Assembly (NCBI GenBank): GCA_964539825.1 | Contig: CAZIKF010000019.1 | Coordinates: 42,726 to 106,725 of the forward strand | Direction of reading: 5' to 3' | Length of the DNA stretch: 64,000 nucleotides | Origin: CAZIKF01 sp964539825 | GTDB taxonomy: Bacteria; Muiribacteriota; UBA6191 | Shown here: one piece after another, positions 35,328-44,539 of the stretch | Numbering within the stretch: the stretch's first letter is position 1 | How the letters are laid out: each line of letters starts with the position of its first letter | Translations under genes and position numbers: made by a program | Notes under the pieces: model-generated | What the model saw: the letters and a program-made list of their open reading frames with translations, nothing else | What the model was told of the DNA's origin: nothing | Databases searched by the model: none

Positions 35328-38105
35328 TCATATGTGCCCGATCTTTACTGAATCACCCCAGGTCATTACCGCGAAATCTTTTCCGATCCGTTCCAATAAT
35401 TCATAGGCTCGCGAATAGGCACCTCCACTGGAGTCAGCTTCTCTTTGGCCGAGTTCAGCGAGGTGGGATGGAATAATTACATCAGGATTCAACCGCTCTA
35501 GAAATTGAAAAAAACGATCAAGTTCCCTGGGGTCATCACTAATGGGAAGGGGACAAATTAGTATATCCACATCTCCTATTTCCCCCATGAAAAACGGATC
35601 GCCGGGAACAGCGGAGTACCCCCCATAAGCATGCTCGGCAAGATGAAAAATATGAATGCGCTCCTCAATTGTCATTTTGTAGCAGCGCATATCTATGTCC
35701 TTGGCGCTGAGATGGCGATAAACCCCTTCATATGCTTGAATTTTTAATGAAATATTATCGCGGCCAAGTGAGTATAAGTCCCTGGACTCGCCGGCTTCAA
35801 ATCCAATAACTCCATTGAGGCAGAGACTTTCCATACCCGAGGGAACCACAACGATTTTATCCTGGGAAATCAATCGATTCACCACATCAAGGTCAAGATG
35901 ATCCGGGAGCCGGTGGGTTACAAAGGAAATATCCAAAAGATCCGTCAAACGAGCCATCAATTTAGGATCAATGTCCCAATACACATCCCAGACATGCTTT
36001 CCCGATACCACATCAATCCCGATGTTAATGGCAGGTGTCTGGATTACGTAACCTGAATTATAAAGCTGATAAAGAAAAACCCCGTTTTCAACTTTTCTTC
36101 TCTTTAAGTCCTCAAGGACTTTTTTCATACGGGTTTCGAAGAATTCTCGAAGTTGAGGATTTCTGGCAATGCAGCCGTGGGAAAAGACTTCATCAAATTC
36201 CTGTAAAACATCCCGATGCCTTTTGAATTCCTTTTTAATGCTCTTTACCGCTGCCAGATCCTTACCTATCTTCTCAAGCTGGGAGCGGGTTCCAGCGGTA
36301 CCATTAATATGGATCAAAGAGTTAAATCCACCATAGCCATCATAACTCTTGCTGGTGTTTAGAGGATCATCAACCCATTGCTTTCCATCAACGAGGAATT
36401 TGTACTCATAAGTTCCGAGCTCAGGAAGGACCAGGTCTCTTAACCAAATTCCACCCTTTCCTTTCTGCATGGTGTGAGATCCCCTTTTCCACTCATTGAA
36501 GGACCCCAGAACCTCTACCTCCTTTGAGTCTGTATCCTCGTAACTCAGGCTCACTGTCTCATCCTTTACCTTGGGATATTCATATCTCCTCGTGCTTACC
36601 CTGCGCCTTGCTAATTCCACGGCTGCAGAGGCCTGGACAACTCCACAGCCCTGACGCTCCACCGGTACCGAGTCCAAACGCTTGGCCGTTTCCATCAAGA
36701 TTTCTTTCACGCTCTTAGGATCCAGGTCAGGATTTGCTTCTAACATCTGGGCGATGATTGAGCATATGATAGGAGCTGAGAAGGATGTCCCGTCAACATG
36801 TTGATAGTGGGGAGAAACCAGTTTTTCTCCTGAGACCATATGATTGACGAGGGACATACGGTCCTGGCCCGGTGTGGAGAGAATTTTCTCAAGAAGAGGT
36901 CGATTGATCTCAGTTGAGTTACCCGCGTCCTCCAAGAGGCCATCAAAAGCACTCTGGTTTCGTGCTTTTGATAGGGCCCATAGAAATCTTGCCTCCCGGT
37001 AAGTAGGTGTACCAGGAAGAATCGGTGCGGCAATCCAGATGCCTGGCGCGATTAATTCGGGCTTCATTATCCCATCAGCAGTCATGCCATAGCTGGAATG
37101 GTACATGCCATGCTCTTCAGTGCTCAGGGTATTGCCGTCGTCCAATCCCCCCACCGTAATTACGCTGGGAGAATTACCCGGAGGAGTGACACTCTCCATG
37201 GGCTCATTTCCGATTGCTACAACGACATTGATACCAGATTGTACAGCTTCCTCGGCGGCATGATTGATGGGTGACTCCCGAAAGGATCCTTCACCCTCTA
37301 CCCCCAGTGATATATTGATAACTCTAATGTTGTAGCGCTTTTGTTTTCTAATACACCACTCAATAGCATCCACAATGGCTTCCGTAGTAAATCCGTATTC
37401 AGAAAATACTTTTAGCAGAGCAACATTGGCTTCATGAGCGATTCCCTTATAGAGCCCCTCTGACAGAAAACCGTTACCGGCGGCACTCACACAGGTCTGC
37501 ATTCCATGCCAACTGAGTTCATCGGGTTTTTCAAAATCTGACTTGGGGCGATGGGGAGATCCAAGATCCTTGTATGCCACAACCCTGCGAGTGGGCTGCA
37601 TCAGGTCCGGGTGTGGATAGAAGCCGGCATCCATAAACGCGATACAAACTCCCTTTCCTGTAAAACGCGGATCAGCGTGGAGTCTCAGCGGAGTGGGGAG
37701 GACTGCAAATTCTGAATTAGAACAGAGTACCCTGGTAGCCTGCAGCTCTTGTTTCATCCGCTGCTCCAACTGTCCTCCAAGGAGCTTGAGAAGCTCATCC
37801 GTGGACCGGGAACGAAAAGAAGCATCAAAGAGGTACTTTCTGCGGTTAGCCTTTGAGGAAATATATGCACTCAGGTGAAAGCGGGTGAGATGGGGAAGTG
37901 CCACACCCTCTTTCCACTCCAGCAGTCGTACTGCCTCCTCTGAGCTTAATCCCTGGATTTGTGTGATTCCCAGGGAAGTGGAGTAATAGAGTTTTATGAA
38001 AAGCTCTTCTGTGTCCTTCTCTTCCTTTCTATTTCTGGAGGCAGACCTCTTGGCCTGCAATAGAAGAATTTGATCCTGCTTTAATGATTCAAAGAACTGC
38101 TGCAT
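35328..38105 (-). CDS. Subtilase / CBM48 / metallo-beta-lactamase fusion protein
   Basis: A 925-residue protein without a signal peptide. Residues 130-500 are an S8 peptidase with an intact triad: D159 (FMDAG), H200 (SWHGMQ), S441 (GTSFSAP), plus oxyanion N300. A 70-residue insertion precedes the Ser. Residues 520-600 match the AMPK-beta/CBM48 glycogen-binding fold (VLGSFNEWKRG, then GTYEYKFLVDGKQWVDDP). Residues 675-925 resemble a metallo-beta-lactamase fold of the UlaG kind, but the metal motif reads THRLPDH (730-736), so the second His is Leu; other candidate ligands are H821, D857/D858 and H881. The N-terminal 120 residues are unassigned. It is likely cytosolic. The role is unknown, possibly proteolysis linked to glycan or storage state. 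Confidence 0.8.
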   Translation of the reverse strand: MQQFFESLKQDQILLLQAKRSASRNRKEEKDTEELFIKLYYSTSLGITQIQGLSSEEAVRLLEWKEGVALPHLTRFHLSAYISSKANRRKYLFDASFRSRSTDELLKLLGGQLEQRMKQELQATRVLCSNSEFAVLPTPLRLHADPRFTGKGVCIAFMDAGFYPHPDLMQPTRRVVAYKDLGSPHRPKSDFEKPDELSWHGMQTCVSAAGNGFLSEGLYKGIAHEANVALLKVFSEYGFTTEAIVDAIEWCIRKQKRYNIRVINISLGVEGEGSFRESPINHAAEEAVQSGINVVVAIGNEPMESVTPPGNSPSVITVGGLDDGNTLSTEEHGMYHSSYGMTADGIMKPELIAPGIWIAAPILPGTPTYREARFLWALSKARNQSAFDGLLEDAGNSTEINRPLLEKILSTPGQDRMSLVNHMVSGEKLVSPHYQHVDGTSFSAPIICSIIAQMLEANPDLDPKSVKEILMETAKRLDSVPVERQGCGVVQASAAVELARRRVSTRRYEYPKVKDETVSLSYEDTDSKEVEVLGSFNEWKRGSHTMQKGKGGIWLRDLVLPELGTYEYKFLVDGKQWVDDPLNTSKSYDGYGGFNSLIHINGTAGTRSQLEKIGKDLAAVKSIKKEFKRHRDVLQEFDEVFSHGCIARNPQLREFFETRMKKVLEDLKRRKVENGVFLYQLYNSGYVIQTPAINIGIDVVSGKHVWDVYWDIDPKLMARLTDLLDISFVTHRLPDHLDLDVVNRLISQDKIVVVPSGMESLCLNGVIGFEAGESRDLYSLGRDNISLKIQAYEGVYRHLSAKDIDMRCYKMTIEERIHIFHLAEHAYGGYSAVPGDPFFMGEIGDVDILICPLPISDDPRELDRFFQFLERLNPDVIIPSHLAELGQREADSSGGAYSRAYELLERIGKDFAVMTWGDSVKIGHI

Positions 38106-38134
38106 GGTTTTTCAATACCCGATTCCCGAACTAG

Positions 38135-38365
38135 TTATTTTGAATTGGTAAGAATGAAAACTCTATAGAACTGCAAAGCCTTGGAAGGATTCTCCTTCCA
38201 GGCTGGATAATGTTCAGTGATTCGATCAATCAAATGCTGTTCCGTGTCTCGATGATAGTTGAATAGTTCTTCATCAACTTCACGTCCACACAAGGAACAG
38301 GTTCTCAAAGGGGGATTAGTGGATTCCCCGTTTCCAAAGGAGTTTTCCATCTCTGTAGATTCCAT
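38135..38365 (-). CDS. Small C2H2 zinc-finger-like protein
   Basis: A 76-residue protein from the ATG at 38365; the frame could extend to 38404 or start at 38350. It has one C-x2-C-x11-H-x5-H pattern (C23, C26, H38, H44), close to the classical C2H2 spacing, followed by an amphipathic helix and a hydrophobic end. It overlaps the 3' end of the upstream gene by 50 bases in another frame. It probably binds zinc. Its target is unknown. Confidence 0.5.
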   Translation of the reverse strand: MESTEMENSFGNGESTNPPLRTCSLCGREVDEELFNYHRDTEQHLIDRITEHYPAWKENPSKALQFYRVFILTNSK

Positions 38366-38735
38366 AGGGAGTTTCCCCCAGCAAAACGACCCAAATGATA
38401 TCAAATTTAGGATCGAAGAGCTGGAGGTATTCTCGGGGAGAGTATTTCCTTATGATCGAGATGATCTTTGGAGAAAGAAATTTCATACTGGAAAGCGCCT
38501 CCTTTCTCCACTTTGGACCTTGTAAATAGAGATCCCTGGGAACATGAAGCCTTATTTGGACTTTTTTCCCCTTAGTGGGTAAAACTTCAACTTTCCAACC
38601 ATTTTTGGACCATTGGCGGCTTTTGATATTGAGCATGGTAAACATCCACCTTCTGGCAGATGGAAAAAACTCCTCCGCTACCCCGATACTTGAAATGAGT
38701 AGGAAGAGAAACACTGTAAGGTAAAGAGTTCTCAT
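38316..38735 (-). CDS. Small exported protein of unknown function
   Basis: A 139-residue protein with a clear signal peptide (MRTLYLTVFLFLLISSIGVA) and a GAAGGT ribosome-binding site seven bases upstream. The mature part is basic, with many Lys, Arg and Trp residues, and ends in a predicted beta region (WVVLLGETPYGIYRDGKLLW). Family not recognised. It sits 33 bases after the gene at 38769-40031 in the same direction. Confidence 0.55.
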   Translation of the reverse strand: MRTLYLTVFLFLLISSIGVAEEFFPSARRWMFTMLNIKSRQWSKNGWKVEVLPTKGKKVQIRLHVPRDLYLQGPKWRKEALSSMKFLSPKIISIIRKYSPREYLQLFDPKFDIIWVVLLGETPYGIYRDGKLLWKRGIH

Positions 38736-38768
38736 ATTGAGACCTTCGGAACTATTGGGAAGAAGGGC

Positions 38769-40031
38769 TTAGAAAAAACTGAGTAGATCCACTGCAATTC
38801 CGCCCTCATCTGAATTTAGAATGGTCACGTTAAAGAGATTAACCTCTCTAAATGCAGCCAGAATCTGCCCCTTTTCCACTTCCTGTCCATCCTTCACTAC
38901 AGGAGAAAAGTCCCCTTCTAGCCGAATAATATAGGGGCTGCACTTCAAACCGATGAACTCCTTGGACACCACACTTATCTTGCCCTTACAAAGGGCCAGC
39001 AAATCGTTAGTTTTCTGAGCTTTTAGTCGCACCAAAGGATTCGCTTGAGCCTCGAATCCATAGACCACCACACCTCGCTCGAGCAGGGGCCATCCCAGTC
39101 GCCGCTGTTCATCGATGGAGCTGCTTAACCAATCGAAAAGAGCCTTCTCCAACTCGTCAGGATCAAAGTCAGCCGAGATCTTCAGGCCTTCTTTTTGTAG
39201 GAGTTCCAACAAGATCTGCTTTTGGAAATCCATTTTACGAAGAATCAAACCTGTCTCCCGAAGATCATCACTGGCCTCACCCAGGGACTCCTCGAGAAGC
39301 TGAATCTTCTGAAACCTTGAGCGAAGAGGGCGCGAAAGCATACTTACGTGCTTGCGCAGGACTTCATAGGCCAGATCAGCGCTCTCTTCTTTTGGAATGG
39401 GACCCGCTTCCTTTAGTTGCTCCTTGAAGGAGTTCCTATAGGTCTCAAGGAAGTCCAATTGCCCTTTGCTCAGAGGATGATCAGGACCATAGAGATTTAC
39501 GAAAGCCACATAAGTAACAAAGGTTTGTCGAGCGCCGCCATCAACCAGGGACACCTTCCATGAGTCCAAAAAGGTTTCCACGTTTTCCTCTGAAACCTTC
39601 GCAAGAGCCTGTTGAGCCTGTTCGGCTACCACTCGCCTTACATCATGCTCTTGACGGCCCTCTAGGGTTTTATAAGGTACATTAAGCAACGAATCGACAT
39701 GTCGATCGGCAAGTCGATGACGCAAACGATCAAGGGACTTTTGCCTTTCCCGATACTCCTTCTTCAAACTCACCGGGAGAGTAGCCGCATCATCAAGTTT
39801 TGAAATCTTCTGCGATAGATTTAGAATTTTCTGCTCTCGCACCCGGGTGATTGTCTCACCAAGGTGATCGTAGAGAATCTCCTGCTCCACCGTCTTAAAT
39901 ACCGGTCTGGGATTCTTCAGATTCTCCCGTACAACACCAACCTTAGATGTCTGGTCAATGTCGGTGAAGAAATCTTCCTGGCTAAAGTCCGCAACACAAA
40001 AGAGCAAAAAAACCAGAGCTAACCGTGACAT
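38769..40031 (-). CDS. Exported coiled-coil protein with lipoyl-like C-terminal motif
   Basis: A 420-residue protein with a signal peptide (1-14 or so) and long charged helical stretches (residues 45-330, with Leu/Glu/Arg spacing typical of coiled coils). The C-terminal 80 residues contain SPVVKDGQEVEKGQILAAF, the turn pattern of a biotinyl/lipoyl-type hammerhead fold as seen in membrane-fusion adaptors. No ABC or RND partner is encoded nearby, and no ribosome-binding site is evident before the ATG. Function is not assigned. Confidence 0.55.
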   Translation of the reverse strand: MSRLALVFLLFCVADFSQEDFFTDIDQTSKVGVVRENLKNPRPVFKTVEQEILYDHLGETITRVREQKILNLSQKISKLDDAATLPVSLKKEYRERQKSLDRLRHRLADRHVDSLLNVPYKTLEGRQEHDVRRVVAEQAQQALAKVSEENVETFLDSWKVSLVDGGARQTFVTYVAFVNLYGPDHPLSKGQLDFLETYRNSFKEQLKEAGPIPKEESADLAYEVLRKHVSMLSRPLRSRFQKIQLLEESLGEASDDLRETGLILRKMDFQKQILLELLQKEGLKISADFDPDELEKALFDWLSSSIDEQRRLGWPLLERGVVVYGFEAQANPLVRLKAQKTNDLLALCKGKISVVSKEFIGLKCSPYIIRLEGDFSPVVKDGQEVEKGQILAAFREVNLFNVTILNSDEGGIAVDLLSFF

Positions 40032-40126
40032 AGGAGTATTCTACAGGAAAACGGGACGGTAGAACCGCTTTATGTGCCCAAAAGCATTGGGTTGTCCGGA
40101 TTTACGGCCAAACCAGGAATCGGCTC

Positions 40127-42238
40127 TTAAAATGCAAAACTCTGCCCAGGACAGTCGAGATCATCTTGTTCATCATAGAAGACTTTGATCTTGGGACCAT
40201 GTAAACAACGGCATTTGGGATCATCCTTCAGAACAAAATTAGTAGGATTGCAAAAAATACCCACGGCCTGGTTCATCCTGGGTTTTCCATCGCTATGGAG
40301 AACATCAGGTTCGATTAATGCTTCGGGGAACTTCAAAAGATTCCCTCTATCATTTTCATTCTGATTGCGATAACCGACTCCTCCGCTCTCGTCAGAAGGA
40401 TCAGAAGAACCAGCACTCGATGAAAACGCGAACGCATTGGCAAAGGGATCGTCATCGGAGCTATCCGAAATAGTGGTGTCTTTCACTTCAATATCTGAAC
40501 TACCCAGAATGTCGTCAATTTCCCTTCGAGTTTCTCCATCTTCGGGGGTCTGTGCTGAATCATCTCCAGAAAAGAGAGAACCGGAGCCACCGGAATTGAA
40601 GCCGTCACCCGGGGTATCAAACATACTGCTTATAGCGAATGAAACCCCTGAACTTGAACCTCCTGGCCCATATTCATTCTCCGCCTGCGCGATGATGTCG
40701 CTACGCTCCGAATCACTTGGCTTGACTACGCCCTGAGAACCCAGTAGGGAGGTAGATTTGGCAAAAAGCTCAGGATTGTTGCGAATATCGATCTGGGCAA
40801 ATTCCTTAATGGCAGAATCCCTGGACTTAACCAATAGATACTTCTCCAGGGGGTCCTCCTCATCAAGATGGGGATTCCCCTGGAAAAGTTCACTATTCTC
40901 AGTAGAAATGCTGTTTTGAAGATTCTTGCGCTTTTCAGTGATTTTTTCTAAGAGGAGATCTTCACTAAATCTACCGTTAGTAGAATCCACATAAGCCTCA
41001 CTATCCTTAAAACCAGGCTCAAATTCCTCATATCCCTTTAGAAAACTCTTTTGGCATTCGGAGTTACCCGTTAGAGGAATTCCATATCCTTTCTTGCCAC
41101 TTCTTTTGCATATGGAACTGATCCCATCCTCGTTGATTAAACGTGCGCCGTACTTTTGAAATCCGAATTCATCATCTGACTTTATCGCGACCATATGCCC
41201 AAAAGTTCTCTCTTCTATCAGGCTCTGCAGGTCTTCATTCTCATCAAGATCCTTATTTTGCTCGAGAAACTCACGAAGTCCAGCGAAGGGATCTTCCGAT
41301 TCAAGATCCACAAATTCAGAACCCAGACTATCGAGTTGCTCTACCACCGCTTCGATGGTCCCATCAGAAGGTAAATATAATTTTCCGCCTTCGCGCAGTT
41401 GATCTTCGATTTTTGAGCTGAGAATCCGGCCATCGGATCCTAGAATCTTGTTGGAATATAGGTCATCCGCATCGCGATCCTCTTCATCCTGGGTTAGATA
41501 TTGAATCGAGTTCAGAGTAGCTACCAGGGCTTTTTTCTGTCGATCGGCCATAAAATACTGATCTGTTAAAAAGTCTCCTAAGTTACCGTTATAAGGGGGA
41601 CTGACCACCTGCTCAGACCCGGTCGTGCGACCGACTATACCCATGTATCGATCAGGCTGCTTGGCAGCATCTTCTACCTGCCGCTTCAACTCCGGATCCT
41701 GGGTGAAAACATCCGCTGCTTTAGACTCCTCTCCATCTACCATGTTGAGGTTGTATTCAATGAGCTTATCAAGAACTTTACTAGTCCCCACCGCGGAAAC
41801 GGTCAGGTCCATGTGCATATAAGGGTGTGCGGAGAATTCCTCAAACGCGATTTCCTCATTGGACTTAAATCCTGGAATTGCGCTGGATCCGGCCGACTGA
41901 TCCACCAGGTTCAACCCAAATCCAATTTGTTCGCAGTTGATAACACTGGAACCATTACCCGAGGGACCACAATTCTGGTAAACCTCTCGGAAAACCTCGT
42001 TGTGTTTCTCAGTCCAGACCGGCTTTTCCCCGTCCGTAGAGGCCTCTTCACCGGGAGAGACAAAGGAGTAGGAGTTTTCAATTTTCCCTACCAAGGTCCC
42101 AATTCTTCCATCCAGGGAGGTCCCGTTGTCCTTAAGAAAGGAAGTATCGAGGGCAACAGGAGTTGCTGTCTCGTCGCCTTCCCCAAAAAGGAATGGAACA
42201 GCACCAATAATGAGCACGAAAATCGGTAGAACTCTCAT
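40127..42238 (-). CDS. Exported acidic protein of unknown function
   Basis: A 703-residue protein with a signal peptide (MRVLPIFVLIIGAVPFLFG). The mature part is markedly acidic and Ser/Asp/Gly-rich, with low-complexity Ser/Asp runs around residues 540-625. The last 40 residues carry four cysteines (IFCNP, KCRCLH, LDCPG), which could form a disulfide-bonded cap. It shares the heptapeptide NPHLDEE with the acidic protein at 42600-44429. No domain is recognised. A TATAAT lies about 35 bases upstream. Confidence 0.6.
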   Translation of the reverse strand: MRVLPIFVLIIGAVPFLFGEGDETATPVALDTSFLKDNGTSLDGRIGTLVGKIENSYSFVSPGEEASTDGEKPVWTEKHNEVFREVYQNCGPSGNGSSVINCEQIGFGLNLVDQSAGSSAIPGFKSNEEIAFEEFSAHPYMHMDLTVSAVGTSKVLDKLIEYNLNMVDGEESKAADVFTQDPELKRQVEDAAKQPDRYMGIVGRTTGSEQVVSPPYNGNLGDFLTDQYFMADRQKKALVATLNSIQYLTQDEEDRDADDLYSNKILGSDGRILSSKIEDQLREGGKLYLPSDGTIEAVVEQLDSLGSEFVDLESEDPFAGLREFLEQNKDLDENEDLQSLIEERTFGHMVAIKSDDEFGFQKYGARLINEDGISSICKRSGKKGYGIPLTGNSECQKSFLKGYEEFEPGFKDSEAYVDSTNGRFSEDLLLEKITEKRKNLQNSISTENSELFQGNPHLDEEDPLEKYLLVKSRDSAIKEFAQIDIRNNPELFAKSTSLLGSQGVVKPSDSERSDIIAQAENEYGPGGSSSGVSFAISSMFDTPGDGFNSGGSGSLFSGDDSAQTPEDGETRREIDDILGSSDIEVKDTTISDSSDDDPFANAFAFSSSAGSSDPSDESGGVGYRNQNENDRGNLLKFPEALIEPDVLHSDGKPRMNQAVGIFCNPTNFVLKDDPKCRCLHGPKIKVFYDEQDDLDCPGQSFAF

Positions 42239-42272
42239 AATATACCTACTTTCCCAGCGTTACTTTCTAAGA

Positions 42273-42278
42273 ATTATA
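42273..42278 (-). promoter_or_regulatory. Candidate -10 box for the acidic exported protein
   Basis: A perfect TATAAT on the minus strand, 35 bases before the ATG at 42238. The region 17 bases upstream (TGTCTT/CTTCTC) is a poor -35. An AGG eight bases before the ATG serves as ribosome-binding site. Confidence 0.4.
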
Positions 42279-42381
42279 AGAAAAAAACACCCGCCGAGAA
42301 GACATTTTCAAAAATAATTAACATTTTTTAAAGAAATTCCCTTGACGAAATTTACAAGTAGCGAGGAGCGGCCAAGGCCAT

Positions 42382-42415
42382 TTTCAACCCAACTCGTAAC
42401 ACGAGGAGCTTGAAA
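42382..42415 (+). repeat. Two-tier small hairpin beside the large palindrome
   Basis: TTTCAA (42382-42387) pairs with TTGAAA (42410-42415). Inside it CTCGT (42393-42397) pairs with ACGAG (42401-42405) around an AAC loop. It ends eight bases before the 181-nt hairpin and may belong to the same structured element. Confidence 0.5.
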
Positions 42416-42422
42416 TCAACCG

Positions 42423-42603
42423 GTAAAGGAATTAGTGAGTTTCGGGTGGGATGAGTGGGACTGGAGGTTCAAAAAGTAGTGACTGGCTGTGGCTCGTAAG
42501 GAGTGCGTAGCATCGCTACGGACGACGAGGGAGCCGCAGTCAGGCGCTGCTTTTTGAGCCTCCAGGCACGCTTAGCGCACCCGAAACTCGCTAATTTCTT
42601 TAC
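42423..42603 (+). repeat. 181-nt single-hairpin palindrome, candidate structured RNA or MITE
   Basis: The segment folds back on itself about position 42513 with no insertion or deletion. Of 89 opposed positions I count 68 Watson-Crick, 10 G-U (read on the plus strand) and 11 purine-purine mismatches, none A-C. The best parts are 42423-42448 with 42578-42603 (24 Watson-Crick plus 2 G-U), 42461-42495 with 42531-42565 (one mismatch), and an apical CGTAGC/GCTACG stem with loop ATC. The right end includes the stop codon of the gene at 42600. The wobble bias favours a plus-strand RNA, antisense to both neighbours. A non-autonomous mobile repeat is the main alternative. Confidence 0.7.
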
Positions 42604-44429
42604 TCTTCTACTCGTATTAGGAAGTCTGCGAATCGCTCCAGATTTTCTTTAAGACAATCTTCAAAGGTTTCATCGGCGAAATTATTGGTCGCCTTTCGGC
42701 AAAGTTCCAATTCTCGTTCGTATTGCTCGTCTGTGAGATTAAACTCTGTTTTGAGCTCCTCTGGAGAGATGGACTTGGAGCCCCCTGGGACTGAAGAAGA
42801 AGACTTCTCTTTGATGATAGAGCCGATGACTTCTTGCCCTTCCTCATTATCGACAAATTTAACCACACCGGTTTCCGCATCCCTGGTTAAAAGATTGAGC
42901 TTAGCGTCCTCAAGGTTCTCCTGTAGGTCGAACACATCCGGTGACTCACCGCTCTCTATACTGGCTGGCTCTTCAATCGTATCGGGACCTGGCTCATCCT
43001 CAATATTCATTTCAGAATCTCTGGGTGCTCTACGGTTTTCATCTCTCTCTTCATCTTGAGCTTGATCATCCAGGGATTCACCTTCTTCACCTAGAAGATC
43101 TTGTAGAGCATCTTCCTCGACCTCGTCCAGGGGCTCTTCAGGAGGCATCTCCCTGAGGTCGCCATCTTCATCTACGATGTCGGAATCAAAAAAACCAGGC
43201 TGATCGGTGTTAGCCGCCATCACGGGATCCGCCAGTTCATCTTCTTCGTTTAATACCGGCTCATCAGAAACTTCTACCAGCGGCCCCTCTTCCACTTCCT
43301 CCTCAGTCTCCTCGGGAATATCAGGTAGGACCTGGTCTCCAGGACCCTCAAGGTCATCATCATCCATTTCATTAATCATTTCAAAGGGAACGGCACGCTC
43401 TTCATCCAAATGTGGATTAGGCTGCTCCTGAGGTGAGTCACCAGGATCGTCGGGAGAATTTTCTTCTACCCCATCTGAGTCGGTGCTGGGCCCCTCATCA
43501 GCCTCGTTCAACTCCTCCTCAAGAACGCGCATTCCATCGGATAAGTCATGATCGAACTTCCCGGGACATTTTGCCATGGTATTTGGCTGGGTCGGTCCTA
43601 TAAAACCCTGGGAACAATCAACAGGAATGAATTCTTTGCGTCCGGTGGATTTCATACCGTTGTTATAGGCATTGATGCAGGAACGCTTATTGGTCGGAGC
43701 ATTTTCTCCCTTAAGTCCCGCATTGCGGCACTCATCCCAATCTCCCGGTTCACGAGTTTGAGGATCCCCTTCCGAGAGATCCTTATCAACTTTCTTGCCT
43801 CCATCTTCTTTCTCTTTAATATCTATTTCGCCATCTTCATTCGCCTCTGTAGATTCTTTTTTCGCGGCTTCTGCCTTTTTCTTTTTTTCTTCCTCTGCCT
43901 CAGCTATCACATCCTCATAAGTTCGCAGGACAATGGGGACATTTTCAGGGGCTTTCACCTGGATCCTGGAGGGAATAAAGCACATCTGCTTCTCAGAATC
44001 ACAAACAGAAAGGATGCTGCCATCAGCATCTTCTACAATACTATAGCGGGGGTCTTTTCCAATTTCATTTGCTCCCAGGGGCATCCCGTCAACCGTTACA
44101 ACCTGTCCATTGCGAGTTGTGAGAAAAACGTGGGATCCCATGGTGGGATAATTCGCAACTGAACCTAATGAGGTATCTAGTCCAAGGGGGTCAAAATCAG
44201 AGTTTCCAGCAGCCTCTTCAGCAGTCAGCCCCGCATTAAGACAGGGATAGTGATAGCAGGTCTGATCATAGAGATTCACCGAACTATCCGCGCCCGAAGC
44301 TATAGGCATGGTAATACCCGCATCAGAGGAATCATCGGTTGTCTGTGGGTCTGGCAACGCGTGAACAGAGATCACCAACAGCAGTAAAAGTACCATCGAG
44401 CCTAGCATGGAATTAGATCTGAAGGTCAT
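42600..44429 (-). CDS. Exported, highly acidic repeat-poor protein
   Basis: A 609-residue protein with a signal peptide (MTFRSNSMLGSMVLLLLLVISVHA). Early residues hold a cysteine pair (TCYHYPC) and another at CDSEKQMC near 145-152. A Lys/Glu-rich helix (residues 175-215) is followed by a long Asp/Glu/Pro region (about 290-520, runs such as DEEDELAD, EETEEEVEEGP) that should be disordered and may bind cations. It ends in a small helical domain with two cysteines. It shares NPHLDEE with the neighbour at 40127. Function unknown. Its stop codon lies in the base of the large hairpin. Confidence 0.6.
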   Translation of the reverse strand: MTFRSNSMLGSMVLLLLLVISVHALPDPQTTDDSSDAGITMPIASGADSSVNLYDQTCYHYPCLNAGLTAEEAAGNSDFDPLGLDTSLGSVANYPTMGSHVFLTTRNGQVVTVDGMPLGANEIGKDPRYSIVEDADGSILSVCDSEKQMCFIPSRIQVKAPENVPIVLRTYEDVIAEAEEEKKKKAEAAKKESTEANEDGEIDIKEKEDGGKKVDKDLSEGDPQTREPGDWDECRNAGLKGENAPTNKRSCINAYNNGMKSTGRKEFIPVDCSQGFIGPTQPNTMAKCPGKFDHDLSDGMRVLEEELNEADEGPSTDSDGVEENSPDDPGDSPQEQPNPHLDEERAVPFEMINEMDDDDLEGPGDQVLPDIPEETEEEVEEGPLVEVSDEPVLNEEDELADPVMAANTDQPGFFDSDIVDEDGDLREMPPEEPLDEVEEDALQDLLGEEGESLDDQAQDEERDENRRAPRDSEMNIEDEPGPDTIEEPASIESGESPDVFDLQENLEDAKLNLLTRDAETGVVKFVDNEEGQEVIGSIIKEKSSSSVPGGSKSISPEELKTEFNLTDEQYERELELCRKATNNFADETFEDCLKENLERFADFLIRVEE

Positions 44430-44539
44430 AGGAATCGTCCTTTTCTACCTCATCGGTAACCTGAAGTTTTCTAACAAAAACTCCCTCATTTAATCATTTT
44501 ACGAAAAAAGGAGACGATTTGTTGCAAGATTAAGGAAGG

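Noticed and set aside
42423..42603. tRNA or rho-independent terminator at the large hairpin
   Set aside because: No cloverleaf, no T-loop consensus, and no U-tract in either direction; the stem is far longer than a terminator.
43548..44162. A 204-codon plus-strand open frame inside the acidic protein gene
   Set aside because: It is antisense to a GAA/GAG/AAA-rich region, which gives Phe/Leu-rich chance frames. No start signal was seen.
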